Below, in pieces: positions 53,761 through 64,000 of a DNA stretch of 64,000 bases. Where the stretch lies: contig CM028131.1 in assembly GCA_016271365.2 (NCBI GenBank), positions 171,992,501 through 172,056,500 of the forward strand, in the 5' to 3' direction. The first letter of the stretch is position 1. Every line of letters starts with the position of its first letter. The position numbers were made by a program, and so were the translations under genes. The notes under the pieces were generated by a model. The model was not told where the DNA came from. It saw only the letters and a list, made by a program, of their open reading frames with translations, and searched no databases. Origin of the DNA: Neoceratodus forsteri. Its lineage: Eukaryota > Chordata > Ceratodontiformes > Ceratodontidae.

Positions 53761-55834
53761 TGTAACCCCTAGGTGGTGCTATCCCAAGGGCTACTACCCC
53801 TGCCTGCTTGGCTAGCAGCAGGTTAAGGGGCCTGAGTTCTGAAACGGGTGCTTCTACCCGGAGGTCAGGCTTGGTATAAGCTAACCTGGGCACAGCCCTC
53901 CGGAACACTGTAACCCCCTCCTTCCTTACTAGTGGCTGGAACAATACACAATAATCACTTTCACAATACCCCTGATACACCACACAAGTACCCACACTGT
54001 TTGCACTTACCACCAGGGCTTTCCTCTGGCCCAGCCCTGGGGACCCCCTGTAAAACAAGGTTATACACAGCAAATAAGAGCAGTACAGTACTCTTGCACA
54101 AACTGGAACCGCAGTCAGGGTAAATTCAAAAAAGTGTTAGATCTGATTTATTTAAGAGACTTGAACAAGGGAGGGGCGTAATCAGGTTAATTTGTTTAAA
54201 GGCTGTATCATTCAAACAGTTATGCATGCACTTCAGGGTCCATAAACAGTCACACACTCTGAGTTACAAGATGGAGAATGGTGGGCTAGCCAGGAACGTT
54301 GCAGCTGGTTGGGGCCCTGTGATGGAAGAAAACAACATGCACAACACACACTATTTGTAATCAGCCGGAGGGCTCAGTTCATGAAAAAAAACAACAAGAC
54401 AATCAGATGACACACTTTTAGATTAGGCTGTTGTTGCAGGGAGCTATCCTGATGATTACTCATGATACCCAAGACTGGACACAGGCTGGATGAAAATCAA
54501 GACAGCAGGTGATTAATCTGGAGTACCAGGAGAAGCAGGGCCCACACGATTCGCCGCGGCGTCATTCCTGTTCAGGCATGGCGCATGGGGCTGATCCCCA
54601 GGCAGGTCTCTCGGTGGCTTTCTCTGTGCAGTGGGGTAGTCTGGCAGGGCCAGCATGGCACGGCCCAGGCCGAATGGAGATAAACGCGGATTCAGTCTGA
54701 TTAGGCTGGATAAAGCTTCAAGCAAGCAGAACACAGTTCACACAGTGGGGAACCAAATCATGACCCACTTTCAATACACAGCACATTTACACATAAAGGA
54801 TTCTATGGTACCAGCAAGCAGAACACAGTTCACACAGTGGGGAACCAAGTCACGACCTACTTTCAATACACAGCGCATTTACATGTAAAGGATTCTATGG
54901 TACCAGCAAGCAAAACAGAGTTCACACAGTGGGGAACCAAATTACGACCCACTTTCAATACACAGCACATTTACATGTAAGGAAATTCTACTGTACCAGG
55001 CAAACCACTCTCCAGTCAGGATTGCAAAGTCTCTGCACAAACTGGGGATTCAAAAGCAGCTGGAAATCCTAACAGGTCGATTGCATTCAGCAAAATCTTC
55101 GGTCTTCAGGTATGAGCCTGGTAAAAAATCAGTGTCTTACTTCATTATCACAAACTTGGATTTAGTTCGAAATAATTCTCTTCTCCCTCTCAGGGGCAGC
55201 AGGCAGACATGCAGGCTACAACTCAGGCCTTTCCACAGTTCTCCCGCATGAAACTACTCAGACGGCTGCTTGACTGTCTCAAGCTGTTGCTTCTTCAGCT
55301 CCCAACTGAGATCTGATTCAACTGCCAGCAAGCCTGGGACTTTCCCCAGAATCCAAAAGGTTTGGTTGGCTGATCTGTCTGTAAGTCACAACAAAGGCTC
55401 CCCCTTCAGGTGCAAAAAGCGCCAAAAGCCCAAAACTACAATTCCTACAGATTTTGACTCCAGACAGCTCCTGTAGCCAGGCTCCATTTTAGGTCCCACC
55501 AGAACTGATTGGTCCAATTTGCAGTCCAGGACCAAGATAGTGGAGATAAACAAAACAGTCCTTGCTGCAAAGAAGGCTGGTTAGACAAACTACATTATCA
55601 TTATCACTCTAAATGATTTTCAGCAAATAGTTTCATCTTTCAACAGAGCTCCCTTTCAGATTACTTATGACTGCAATCCAGGCAGCTCTTAAAGAGACAG
55701 TACACAGAGGCTATACAGGCACTCTCTGGCAATCACATTTAACTGCTAAAACGTAGGACACCAGCCTGGCAGTGAGCATTTAGGCAAGCTCGAGTAAGAC
55801 TTTTTGGGAACCCCCATTTGTAGGGGAGGTTACG
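53761..55834 (-). repeat. Gypsy LTR A (3' LTR of the minus-strand element), 2.07 kb
   Basis: It begins TGTAACCCCTAGGTGG and ends CATTTGTAGGGGAGGTTACG, so the termini are short inverted repeats of TGTAACC with the last A mutated. In the element's orientation a poly(A) signal is visible as AATAAATCAGATC (plus-strand GATCTGATTTATT near 54,140). It is unusually long because of a 92-bp triplication. The second LTR lies outside the window. Confidence 0.85.
54721..54996. repeat. 92-bp tandem triplication inside LTR A
   Basis: AGCAAGCA(G/A)AACA starts units at 54,721, 54,813 and 54,905. Each contains TTCACACAGTGGGGAACCAA and TTTCAATACACAGC(A/G)CATTTAC. The sister LTR at 57,895-59,520 lacks such an array. 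Confidence 0.93.
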
Positions 55835-55847
55835 CCCTTCCCTACCT
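55835..55847 (-). promoter_or_regulatory. Polypurine tract of the Gypsy element
   Basis: On the minus strand AGGTAGGGAAGGG directly precedes the 3' LTR, the usual position of the primer for plus-strand DNA synthesis. Confidence 0.65.
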
Positions 55848-56009
55848 GGAGAAAACTTGGTGTCTGCCTCAAGTCTGTACCATCATGCATCAGTTAACAT
55901 AAACTTCTTACTTTACTATACATATTCACTACACTTCATGATACTATATCCATTCTGACAACACACTGTGCGTATTTCACACAGGTAAATTGAACATTAC
56001 TATACTGAA

Positions 56010-56642
56010 TCAGGTAATAACTTCTTGTACCTTAAACAATGCAAGAGGGGGCCCTTCCCTATCAGTTAACTCTGGGCTAGAGGGGACCGGGGCACCATGG
56101 TGAGAGGGAAAGACACGTAACCTGGAACTGGCTGTCAAGCTCAATTTGGGCAATGAGCTTGGTGAGACATAAACACCTTTGTGCACCACACTGAAAGGCA
56201 AATCCACTGGCCTCCTCGGAGAATCATAACTGAAGTGTACTACTGGCTTGACAGTTCAGCCAGTCTTTCTGAAGGGGACAATTACAGTCTCTATACTGTC
56301 AGCGCTGGTCTGAGGACTCTCGTCACTTGTGAGGGGTGCCTCTGCCTGGATGGGAACGTCCAAACTTGGGGCACTGTCAGCCCCTTGCTCTGCAGGCTCT
56401 GTTTCTACAACACTTGACTCATTTTGTGAAGGCTCAGGCACAATCAAACTTTGAGGCACTGAAGGGGGGTTGTCAGCACTCTCATGGTGTTCTTCAAATT
56501 CTGTTATGTCTCCAGAAAGACTCATTCCTTCAGCCCCTCCCTCAGGCAAATCATACAGTTCCACAATACACAGAGACTCAACATCTTCAGACGTGATACT
56601 TTGCACTTCAATTTCAGGGAGCATTGGTTCCAAGGACAAGGT
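56010..56642 (-). pseudogene. Gypsy pol C-terminal region, distal part
   Basis: An acidic, Ser/Pro/Glu-rich stretch (for example LPEIEVQSITSEDVESLCIV and VVETEPAEQGADSAPSLD) ends IVPFRKTG and a TGA at about 56,253. It then continues in frame with VKPVVHFSYDSPRRPVDLP, similar to the basic end of many Gypsy integrase polyproteins. The TGA is probably a decayed Arg codon. The upstream part of the same frame lies at 59,769-60,033 beyond the LINE insertion. Confidence 0.65.
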
Positions 56643-56685
56643 TGGGGGGTTAGGCAGTCCAGAAGGCCCAGCTTCATCCCCACAA

Positions 56686-59600
56686 GTTCAAGTTTTATTT
56701 TATTTGTTTGTATATAAAAATTATTTATCACATATAGAAACATTTAAAATTCAACATACAACCACCAGTCATTGTAACATCATAAACATCCTAAAATCAG
56801 CTATAGATTCCATTTTAGTCTCTTAGCAATCTTCCGTGCAAAACTTGCAAGGGCAGAAATAAGTAGTACTTTCACAATTTAATATCAGAATCATCTTTTG
56901 ATTATTATTCATTTGTTCTAAACCATTAAAATGCTGACCAACATACATAGTTCTTTCTTGTTCAAAAGCTTCACATTCATATAATAAATGTTTGCTAGGC
57001 AATACCGCTTTCTGACACCCTGCACATACTGATGACTGAGCATTTCCTCTCCTTAATTGCCAGCTATCAAGGATTCCAAATCTTAGTCTGGTTATCGCCT
57101 TCCTTTGTTTTACCTGCTCACATTTAAGTAAATATTTTTCCAATCCAAAGTCTAACTTAACATATTTTAGAGGATCATTTAATTAATGATCTTTCATTCT
57201 AATAAAATCCATACTTTTTGATACATCCTCCTTACGTTGTATGGCTTCCTTTACAAATCCTACCGGGTTATACGAAGTACCATAGATATAATTGTACTCC
57301 AACCCATTCCTATTTAATTCTTGATTTAATATCCCCAACCAGGTCCATTGTCTCTTCCTATCCCATGTCTTCGCTTCTTCCCAGCATAGTTTTATTAAAT
57401 TTCTTTCCTCGGCCACCACTATTTTTTTTTCCAATACAGCAGAGCTCTCTTTATGGACTTAATATACAGTATATTGAACATATTCCAGTTTCCAATCTTA
57501 CCCCAGCTACTGTTACATATTTAGGTAGGCCCAGGCTATTTCTTAGATAGTTGTTTTGTATCACTTCTGACTCTTTTAAATTATTAGTATATGCAAATCC
57601 CCAAACTTCTACACCATATAACATTTGGGCCTCAACTTTTACTTTCAGACATCTTAATTGTGCCAAAAATGAATTACTGGCTATCGTATTTGAAAAGTGC
57701 CTAATGCCATTTAATACCTTCACTGACTTGTTATACACTTGTTCTCTTTGCCTTTTCCAACTTAAGTCACTACTAAAGGTAACTCCTAAATAACAGAAGC
57801 TACTTACTTCTTCGCTATTCAAATTCCCTGTCTTCCAATGCATCAAATTTCTAGCCTTACCTTTTTGAAATGTCACTATCTTAGTCTTTGTTTGTGTAAC
57901 CCCCCTGCAAATGGGGGTTCCCAAAAGACTTCCAGGAGCTTGCTTGAATGCTCCAAGCCTGAATGGTGTTTGGCATTTAAGCCATTTATCAGTGAGTGTT
58001 TTTAGAACCTCTGGTACTGTCTCTTTAAGAGCTGTCTGCTTGCAGACATAATTAGTTTGTATGGGGGACTGTGTGTTTCTTTGATTGAGTACCACTCAAG
58101 CTGCTGCCAATTCACTTCATTTTTGCAGTCACTAGGAGTGCAAAGGGAACCTATCTGAAAGATGTAACTGTTTGCCAGAAATTATTTAGAGTAATAATGA
58201 AATTACAGTTTGTCTAACCTGCTTTCTTTGCAGTCAGAACTGTGTCTGCTAGTTCCCCATTCTAGTTTTGAACTGCTGAACTGGACCAATCAGTGTGGGG
58301 TAAGCTAGCTCTAAAATGGTGCCTTGGACGAATCAGAACTTGGACTCATAATCTGAGCCAGCCACAAGAGGATTTATGGGCAGTGACTCTGGGAGATGTA
58401 GTTTAGACTTCAGTGCCTTTTGGACCAACAGCAGCAGTCTATTGTGAGTGACAGCCAATCCAGTCAAGAACTGGGAGGAACTCAAAGGAAGTGCCGGTTT
58501 TGTCGGTTGGAGTTTCAGTTGAGCTTTGGCAGTGAAGAAGGAAGGAGCCCTGTGCTTTTTCAGTGTGCAGTTTTAGTCAAAAAACGTGTGTAGGGCCCAG
58601 AGTTCCGGTCTGCAGCTTGTGTAACAGCTTGTTAGGACTGAATCCGTCCTGTGAAAAGAATCAAAGGATCTCTGAAGAGTAGAAACCAGGCTCACCCTGT
58701 AGAAGACTGGAGGAATTGCTGAAAATTGCACTCTGTCTGTCAGGAACTGAATCTGCTGTGTGTTCTCCGGGTATTGTGCAGTAATTGCGATCGGGATACA
58801 GATGCAGCCTGCCTGGTATAGTGCTTTCTTTTATATGGATGTGTAGAAGGGTTTGTGTACCTCAAGTGAGCCCTGCTGACATTGAAGGACCCTATCTTAT
58901 TTGGAGGTCGTAGTACTAATTCAGGTTGCTCCCTGTTGAATTGCCACATTAAATCCAAATGGAATTACTGTACTGCTGACTGTTTAATTCTCCTTTTCTC
59001 TGTGTGAAAGGGCCCCTACCAGCTGCCACGGTTTGGACTAGCCACTGGGCTTGGGTACCCAGGGACAGTAACTGATAGGGATAGGCCTGTGCACAGAGCC
59101 ATAAGTAGATTATTAGAGTGATAAGCTAATTAACCTGATTTCCCCTGTCCTTGTTATATCCCCTAAATAAATCAGAGCTGCTTTGTTTCAGCAAAGTTAT
59201 ACTGCCTGAGGTATTTGTCTATGTTAAAGTACTGTACTGTGATTGTTGCACTGTATCTCATTTCACAGGAGGTCCCAGTGCGGAACCAGACCTGGGGGTA
59301 AGTGTATACTGTGAAGGTAATTCTGATATATTGTGTGGGCCACTAGTGGGAAGAAAGGGGGGTTGCAGTGTCCCAGAGGGCTGTGACCAAGTTAGTTTAA
59401 CTATTGCAAACCCTGACCTCTGGGTGGAGGCACCCGCCATTGGATCCAGGCCCCTCAACCTGTTAGTGGCAAATCAGGCAGGGGTAGTAGCCCCTGGGAT
59501 AGCGCCATCTAGGGGTTACATTTGATTTATCATAAGATCTAATTTCATGAGAATTTCTACCGACATGGCACTAGCCCACTTTAAACCTATTTTTGTTTGT

Positions 59601-59725
59601 GAGAGAAGTATAGCCTCGTCTGCATACAACAGCAGCTGAACCGCTTCCCCACAAATCCTTGGTGGAAATGTTTCCACATGTTTTAGTTCTTCTACCCAAG
59701 TTTCAATGTACAGGTTAAATAAAGC
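56686..59725 (-). mobile_element. LINE (possibly Vingi-like), 5'-truncated, inserted in Gypsy; split by a solo LTR
   Basis: It is bracketed by a 43-bp direct repeat (56,643-56,685 and 59,726-59,768), identical by eye. On the minus strand the 5' part (59,725-59,521) encodes the RT block LFNLYIETWVEELKHVETF and LLYADEAILLSQTKIGLK (YADD changed to YADE). After the solo LTR the 3' part (57,894-56,686) continues TKTKIVTFQKGKARNL, FCYLGVTFSSDLSW, MLYGVEVWGF and a C-terminal C-x2-C...H...C module (VCAGCQKAVLPSKHLLYEC). The tail is A/T rich. The clade is a guess from memory of such motifs; it is not CR1, L1 or the L2-like types above. Confidence 0.83.
57895..59520 (+). repeat. Solo LTR B of the Gypsy family, plus orientation
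   Basis: It starts TGTAACCCCCCTGCAAATGG and ends CCATCTAGGGGTTACA. Its reverse complement begins TGTAACCCCTAGATGG, matching LTR A, so it is a related LTR in the opposite orientation. TTTG occurs at both edges (57,891-57,894 and 59,521-59,524), a 4-bp duplication. AATAAATCAGAGC near 59,166 is the poly(A) signal. No internal sequence accompanies it, so it is a solo LTR left by recombination. Confidence 0.88.
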
Positions 59726-59768
59726 TGGGGGGTTAGGCAGTCCAGAAGGCCCAGCTTCATCCCCACAA

Positions 59769-60033
59769 TTAGTCATGGGGTTACCTCAAAACAGCTGACT
59801 CAGTTCATAGGATGGGTAATAGGCATAGTTGCACTCACTTTTGTCAGAAGTGGACTGACAGTCACTATCGTTCTGGCCTGCTTCAGAGGAAACCTTAAAT
59901 GTGTGACCACTGGGGTAGGTTGACTCTGTCTCTTTCTTGCAGCAGTATGAGTCACTGGCCCAGGGGGCTCAATTTCTAGGGGTTCAGCCTCAATCATGAC
60001 TTGACCGATAGGTAGCAAGTGGTTACGGTGCAT
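59769..60033 (-). pseudogene. Gypsy pol C-terminal region, proximal part
   Basis: HRNHLLPIGQVMIEAEPLEI is the usual motif just after the integrase core (K/HRNHLL), followed by a basic, Pro/Thr-rich stretch. The frame leads into the target-site duplication at 59,726-59,768 and is then interrupted by the LINE. Confidence 0.7.
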
Positions 60034-60197
60034 GGCCTTGACAGCTTTGAAGTTGTTCTCTGGCCCACCTTGTACACAGGTAAATCATCCAACTTTCCAA
60101 CTACTACATGGGGAAGATGGTGCCACCAATCAGCAATTTTGTGTTTACCATGCAGTCCCAAATTACATAACAGCACATGGTCTCCAGGTCGAAGCTC

Positions 60198-61160
60198 TTA
60201 AGCCTTTACTTTTTTATCATGCCTCTCTTTGTTGGCTAGATTTCTCTTGATGGCCATTGTCTGGGCCAGTTGATAGGCATGGTTCAATTGAGCTTTCAGT
60301 TTTTGTGCATATTGCAAGTAGTTTTCGGCTCGGACCCCATCTGGAGAGACCCCAAAACAGAAATCAGCTGGCAGCCGGGCCTCTCTCATGAACATGAGGC
60401 AGTAGGGGGAGAACCCAGTAGCATCATTTTTCATGCAATTGTATGCGTGTACCAAGGTGCTAATCTGCTGGCTCCATTTATGCTTGTCTTTTGGGTGGAG
60501 GGTGCCCGACATGTCTAGAAGGGTGTGGGTAAAACGTTCTGGTTGAAGATCTCCCTGCGGGTGATAGGGGGTGGTTCTTGACTTTTGCACCCCCCATAGA
60601 GAGAGCATTTCTTTGATTAGTCGACTTTCAAAGTCTTTGCCCTGGTTAGAGTAGATCCACTGGGGGGCACCATAGTGGACAAAGAAATTTTCCACTAGCA
60701 CCTTGGCCACGGTAGATGCCTTTTGATCTTTGGTGGGAAAAGCTCATGCATACCATGTGAAATGATCCGTAACCACTAACACATTGCCAATGTTCCACTG
60801 ATCAGGTTCTAAACACAAGAAGTCTATGCAGACTAGTTCCATGGGGGTGCTGGTAGTAATATTAACAAGGGGGGCATCCCTCTGAGGCAGGGCTTTTTTT
60901 TGCAGGCAGCGACTACAAGTCTTTAGATGGTGCTCAACATCTGCCCCCATTTTGGGCCAGTAGAAGCGAGATCATACCAGGTCAAGGGTTTTGTCAATAC
61001 TGAGGTTCCCCATGTGATTGTGGAGGGTCCTTAGTACCAAATCTTTAAAGGCCATGGGCAGGACCAATTGTTGCTTGTCTACTTTGCCCTACAATCTACT
61101 GTCTCTCTATACAACAACTGATTGAGCAACTTCAGTCTGGGGCCTTCTTTAAACAATAAA
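60198..61160 (-). pseudogene. Gypsy integrase
   Basis: It inserts the cDNA into chromosomes. The zinc-binding part shows LHNHMGNLSIDKTLDLV and FYWPKMG...HLKTCSRCLQK (H, H, C, C present; one stop between, near 60,973). The catalytic core: VCIDFLCLEP has the first Asp; WIYSNQGKDFES shows Asn (AAC) where the second catalytic Asp (SDQG) is required; YHPQGDLQPERFTHTL keeps the Glu. The C-terminal part LNHAYQLAQTMAIKRNLANK follows, ending at a stop at 60,198. A stop near 60,740 separates the first Asp from the rest. Inactive. Confidence 0.88.
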
Positions 61161-61165
61161 GCAGT

Positions 61166-62040
61166 TCACAAGTCAGTGGAACGTAACTTAGACACATCTT
61201 TCCCCACACGCAGGGCATCAAGTGCTGGCTGAATCATAGGATATTGAGATTGAGCCCACTGAATGCTGTCATTGTCAAATTGAGGTAGTGCACTAATATC
61301 TAGAGCAGAGAAGTGGCAATAATCAGCTGGTATGCAGGTGTCAGAAGGGCCCAAGCAATCTACTAAACAGTCAACTGTGTCCGCAGACATCTGTTCATCT
61401 CTATCAAACGGTTGGCACAATGCTCGAATGTCAGGTTCAGACAGCCTGACCCTATCACTCTTGGAAGTGGACCTTCGTGATAGGGCGTCAGCATCAATGT
61501 GGTTCAGGACCGGTCTGTATTCGACAGCATAATCATAGGTTGATAATGCAGAAAGCCACTGGTGTCCAATGGCGTCTAACTAAGCTGAAGTCTGTACATA
61601 GGTCAATGGGTTACTGTCAGTCTTCACCAATATCTTTGCCCCATAGAGGTATTCATGAAACTGGTCAAAAATGGTACATTTTAGCACAAGGAACTCCAAC
61701 TTATGCACAGGGTAGTTTCGTTAAGATGGGGTCAAGCTCCTACTGGTGAAAGCTACTGGCTCAGGCCATCCTCATGGTCTTGATACAGCACCGCTCCTAG
61801 ACCCTGCAAACTAGCGTCCATATGCAGCACATAGGGTTTGGTGGGGTCAGCACAGGCGAGGGGATGGGGGCGTGGGTGAGCAGGTGTATGATTTCATGGA
61901 AGGCTGCTTCACAGTCGGGCATCTAGTGGGGCCCGAAGAGTTCACCTGGGTGTAAGTATACTTTTTTCTGGTTCTTTAACTGCCCCTTTTTTGTATTTGC
62001 AATTGGTAGGAGGGTAACCCTGGGTAAGGTTCAAGAGTGG
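61166..62040 (-). pseudogene. Gypsy RNase H and tether
   Basis: Highly decayed. PYVLHMDASLQGLGAVLYQD (about 61,840-61,785) is the first RNase H block with its catalytic Asp, and DALS (about 61,490-61,470) the closing motif. The stretch 61,420-61,166 (MCQPFDRDEQMSADTVDCL... to VGKDVSKLRSTDL) is the tether between RNase H and integrase. Several frameshifts. Confidence 0.75.
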
Positions 62041-62059
62041 GCGAATCACCTTGGATTAG

Positions 62060-63093
62060 TCTTTTATGAACCTGCGGTAGTAGCCACAGAACCCCAGGAA
62101 ACATTGTAGTTCTTTCAGATTATGGGGCTGGGGCCAAGTAGTCAGTGTTTCAACCTTACTGGGGTCAGTATCTATCCCTTTCGTAGATACCATGTACCCC
62201 ACATACTTCACGGAGGTTTGGAAAAACTGGCACTTGTCAATGGACAGCTTGAGGCCGAAGTCTTTCAGTCGGTCTAGGACTTTAAACAGTCAGTTCTCAT
62301 GCTCCTCTAAGGTGCTCCCAAACACAATGACATCATCCAAGTACACCAGACATTCCAGCAAATTCATATCTCCCACTGCATGTTCCATCAGTCGCTGAAA
62401 GGTGGCCGGGGCACCCGATATCCCCCGTGGCATCCTCAGAAACTCATAAAACCCCAATGGACAGATGAAGACTGTTTTCTCGTGGTCTTCCAGGGCCATC
62501 AGGATCTGATAGTATCCACTGCGAAGAGCCAACACCGAGAACCATTTGTTCCCATTCAAGCAGTCCAGGGCATCTTGTATACGAGGCATAGTGTATTGGT
62601 CTGGGAAGGTCCGCCGGTTCAGGGTTTGATAATCAACACACATCCTCACAGACCCATTCTTCTTACTCATAACCACAATGGGAGAGGCGTATGGGCTCCT
62701 GGATTCTTGTATCACGCCAGCAGCAAGCATTTCCTGCAGGTGTCTACTCACATCATCTATGTCTGCTGGGGCTAGGCGTCGGGACCTCACTAGAAATGGC
62801 CATTCATTGTGCAGGTGTATGTGATGCTCTGCACCCTGGACACATCCCACATCCCATTCCTTCAACAAAAACACTTGGTCTCTCTGGGCAAGTCTCTTGC
62901 TAATTCTATCCTTCCATTCAGCTGGCAACGGGGAGTCACCAAAATCAAACAAGTCTGGGGTCACTCTCTCCTTCTCACCAGGGTGCTCGTTGCTGGGCAA
63001 TACTGCAGTGTCTGTGCAGTGTACCGTAGCTAAGGTGCACTCTCTGTTCACCCGGATCTCCTGATCTGACACATTGTGAATCTGGACCATCAC
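62060..63093 (-). pseudogene. Gypsy reverse transcriptase
   Basis: A 267-codon open frame (63,093-62,290) holds most of the domain. AAGVIQESRSPYASPIVVMS, MCVDYQTLNRRTFPD, then FSVLALRSGYYQI, in which motif A should read LDLRSGY: the first catalytic Asp is Ala (GCT for GAT, about 62,529-62,531). FYEFLRMPRGISGAPATFQR (motif B) and VYLDDVIVFG (motif C, both Asp intact) follow. Outside the open frame come FQTSVKYVGYMVS and GFCGYYRRFIKD. A single change has removed polymerase activity while most of the frame stayed open. Confidence 0.92.
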
Positions 63094-63244
63094 TCATGCA
63101 TAGGCATGGGCACGAGCAGGCAAGATGCTGGGCTTGACTAATAATCCTTCTGGCAATTTTCCATCGCCTGGCACATCCAACATCAGTATTTTGTTCTTGA
63201 CATCTTTCCAGAGGTGGACCTCCCCTTGAATGGTACACTGGGCG

Positions 63245-63714
63245 TTAGGGGGCCATTACCATTAATTCGGGATCCTTCTTCCACATGATCCCCACCAGTT
63301 CATCCTCGTCTATTTCCTTGGGTTTCTGTTGCAGATCATAGGACCTCTTGATCAGAGCCAGAATTTTCAGTGCCCTCCCAGTCCGTCGCCCTTGTTTCTC
63401 ATGACAGAGTTGCACCAGTCTCCCAAACATATGGGCATTTGTCCCAATTAACAGGGGAACCCCATCATACAGTCCAGTGAGGGGACACACTAGGGCCAAT
63501 GTCTCTACTCGCTGCTCTACACCAGTTACAGTTACAGGAAAAGACAACCAGAGGTGGACATACCCCAGGTAGGGATAAGCTTGTCACTCCAGGCCCACAC
63601 ATATGGGCCTTCCAGGGATTGCAAAGGCACATCAGATAAGTGTTTGTCATACCAGTCCTGGAATACAGTGGTCACTTGTGACCCACTGTCAACACAACCA
63701 GTAAAGAATACCAT
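63245..63714 (-). pseudogene. Gypsy aspartic protease
   Basis: TGCVDSGSQVTTVF (63,700-63,660) contains the D-S-G active-site triad of retropepsin-like proteases. A frameshift lies just upstream, separating it from a VNG-like block. After a further frameshift near 63,540, LYDGVPLLIGTNAHMFG carries the second conserved (ILIGTN) block. It would cleave the polyprotein. The linker to RT (63,240-63,090) is also frame-shifted. Confidence 0.82.
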
Positions 63715-63932
63715 TCACAGTCACCGTAGTCTCCATTGAAGGGCCCACTATTTTGGACCAGTCTGGAGAGGCAGTAGCAGAGGCCTGGGCAGACGATGAA
63801 TAATAAAGAAATTTGAGTTAGGGTTTCTCAACCCTCACTGCAGTCATTTTTGGCACCCTTTGGCCATTGATTTGCTTTTCAGAGTTCCCCTTGGAGTCTG
63901 TTTACTACTGTTTCTAATTCCTTCTGAGACCG

Positions 63933-63992
63933 GCATTCTCTTTTCATATGGTCATCCTTTCCAAAGTTGTGACAAATGATAGACTCCTGGGC
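63933..63992 (-). pseudogene. Gypsy gag zinc knuckle, altered
   Basis: ESIICHNFGKDDHMKREC fits the CCHC nucleocapsid knuckle (C-x2-C-x4-H-x4-C) except that the second Cys is Phe. The remainder of gag lies beyond the window edge. Confidence 0.75.
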
Positions 63993-64000
63993 CATCCTGG

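Larger units (their letters stand above)
55835..64000 (-). mobile_element. Ty3/Gypsy LTR retrotransposon, internal region, minus strand, runs off the window
   Basis: Reading right to left: end of gag with a zinc knuckle (about 63,960), protease (63,700), RT (63,090-62,100), RNase H (about 62,000-61,400), integrase (61,150-60,200), and an acidic C-terminal region (60,190-59,769, continued at 56,642-56,010), followed by the polypurine tract and LTR A. Gag before RT and integrase after RNase H is the Gypsy (Metaviridae) order. Bases 56,686-59,725 are a later LINE insertion. No envelope-like gene is visible. Stops, frameshifts and two catalytic changes show it is dead. Confidence 0.92.

Noticed and set aside
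55835..56642. Possible envelope gene at the 3' end of the Gypsy
   Set aside because: The acidic frame has no signal peptide, hydrophobic fusion segment or transmembrane stretch; it continues the integrase frame across the LINE insertion.
53761..59520. LTR A and LTR B as the two LTRs of one provirus
   Set aside because: They are in opposite orientations, and LTR B has its own TTTG duplication inside a LINE.
1..64000. CRISPR arrays, bacterial operons, phage or toxin systems
   Set aside because: None is present; the tandem repeats lack the repeat-spacer pattern, and all protein motifs are eukaryotic retrotransposon types.

Overview
This window is repeat-dominated vertebrate nuclear DNA. I see no bacterial, phage or CRISPR content. 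Almost every protein-like stretch belongs to a decayed retrotransposon: DIRS tyrosine-recombinase elements, CR1-clade and L2-like LINEs, one L1/Tx1-type LINE, a Ty3/Gypsy element and a further LINE that may be Vingi-like. There are also tRNA-derived SINEs, one MIR-like, plus foldback/MITE elements and minisatellites. Abundant DIRS together with CR1, L2, L1 and long-LTR Gypsy elements in a highly nested arrangement points to a large tetrapod genome. An amphibian, perhaps a caecilian, is my best guess, but this is an inference and a reptile is not excluded.

Layout. 0-6.65 kb: a left-truncated DIRS copy (A) split by an L1 with a clear target-site duplication (TSD). 7.3-10.35 kb: three ~300-bp palindromic tandem units, a pair of hairpin repeats, and a 26-bp minisatellite that switches orientation. 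11-16 kb: a CR1 tail, SINE-like repeats, and the one candidate host-gene feature, a terminal coding exon at 14,161-14,332 followed by a possible 3' UTR. 16-19.2 kb: a CR1 with an SGNH-esterase ORF1 and a reverse transcriptase. 19.98-30.63 kb: one minus-strand CR1 broken apart by a 1.6-kb foldback element and by a plus-strand CR1 tail, which itself contains a 4.6-kb L2-like LINE. 31.8-34.2 kb: hairpins and a MITE. 34.9-37.3 kb: CR1 fragments, one nested in another. 37.42-43.32 kb: an almost full-length DIRS (B) with inverted terminal repeats and the internal complementary region that defines the group. 43.7-46.1 kb: low-identity tandem repeats and a MITE-like end. 46.4-64 kb: a stack of insertions: DIRS C, hit by a SINE and a CR1; the CR1 hit by an L2-like LINE and a Gypsy element; the Gypsy hit by another LINE, which carries a solo LTR of the same Gypsy family.

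How the parts relate. Nothing here looks like an operon or a multigene pathway. The informative content is the order of insertions, readable from interrupted reading frames and TSDs, and the pattern of decay. Catalytic residues are lost in DIRS A and B, the L1 and the Gypsy, while the CR1 at 16-19 kb and both L2-like LINEs keep their polymerase Asp-Asp box. All family assignments come from reading motifs by eye; no database search was possible. Boundaries without a stated TSD are approximate.
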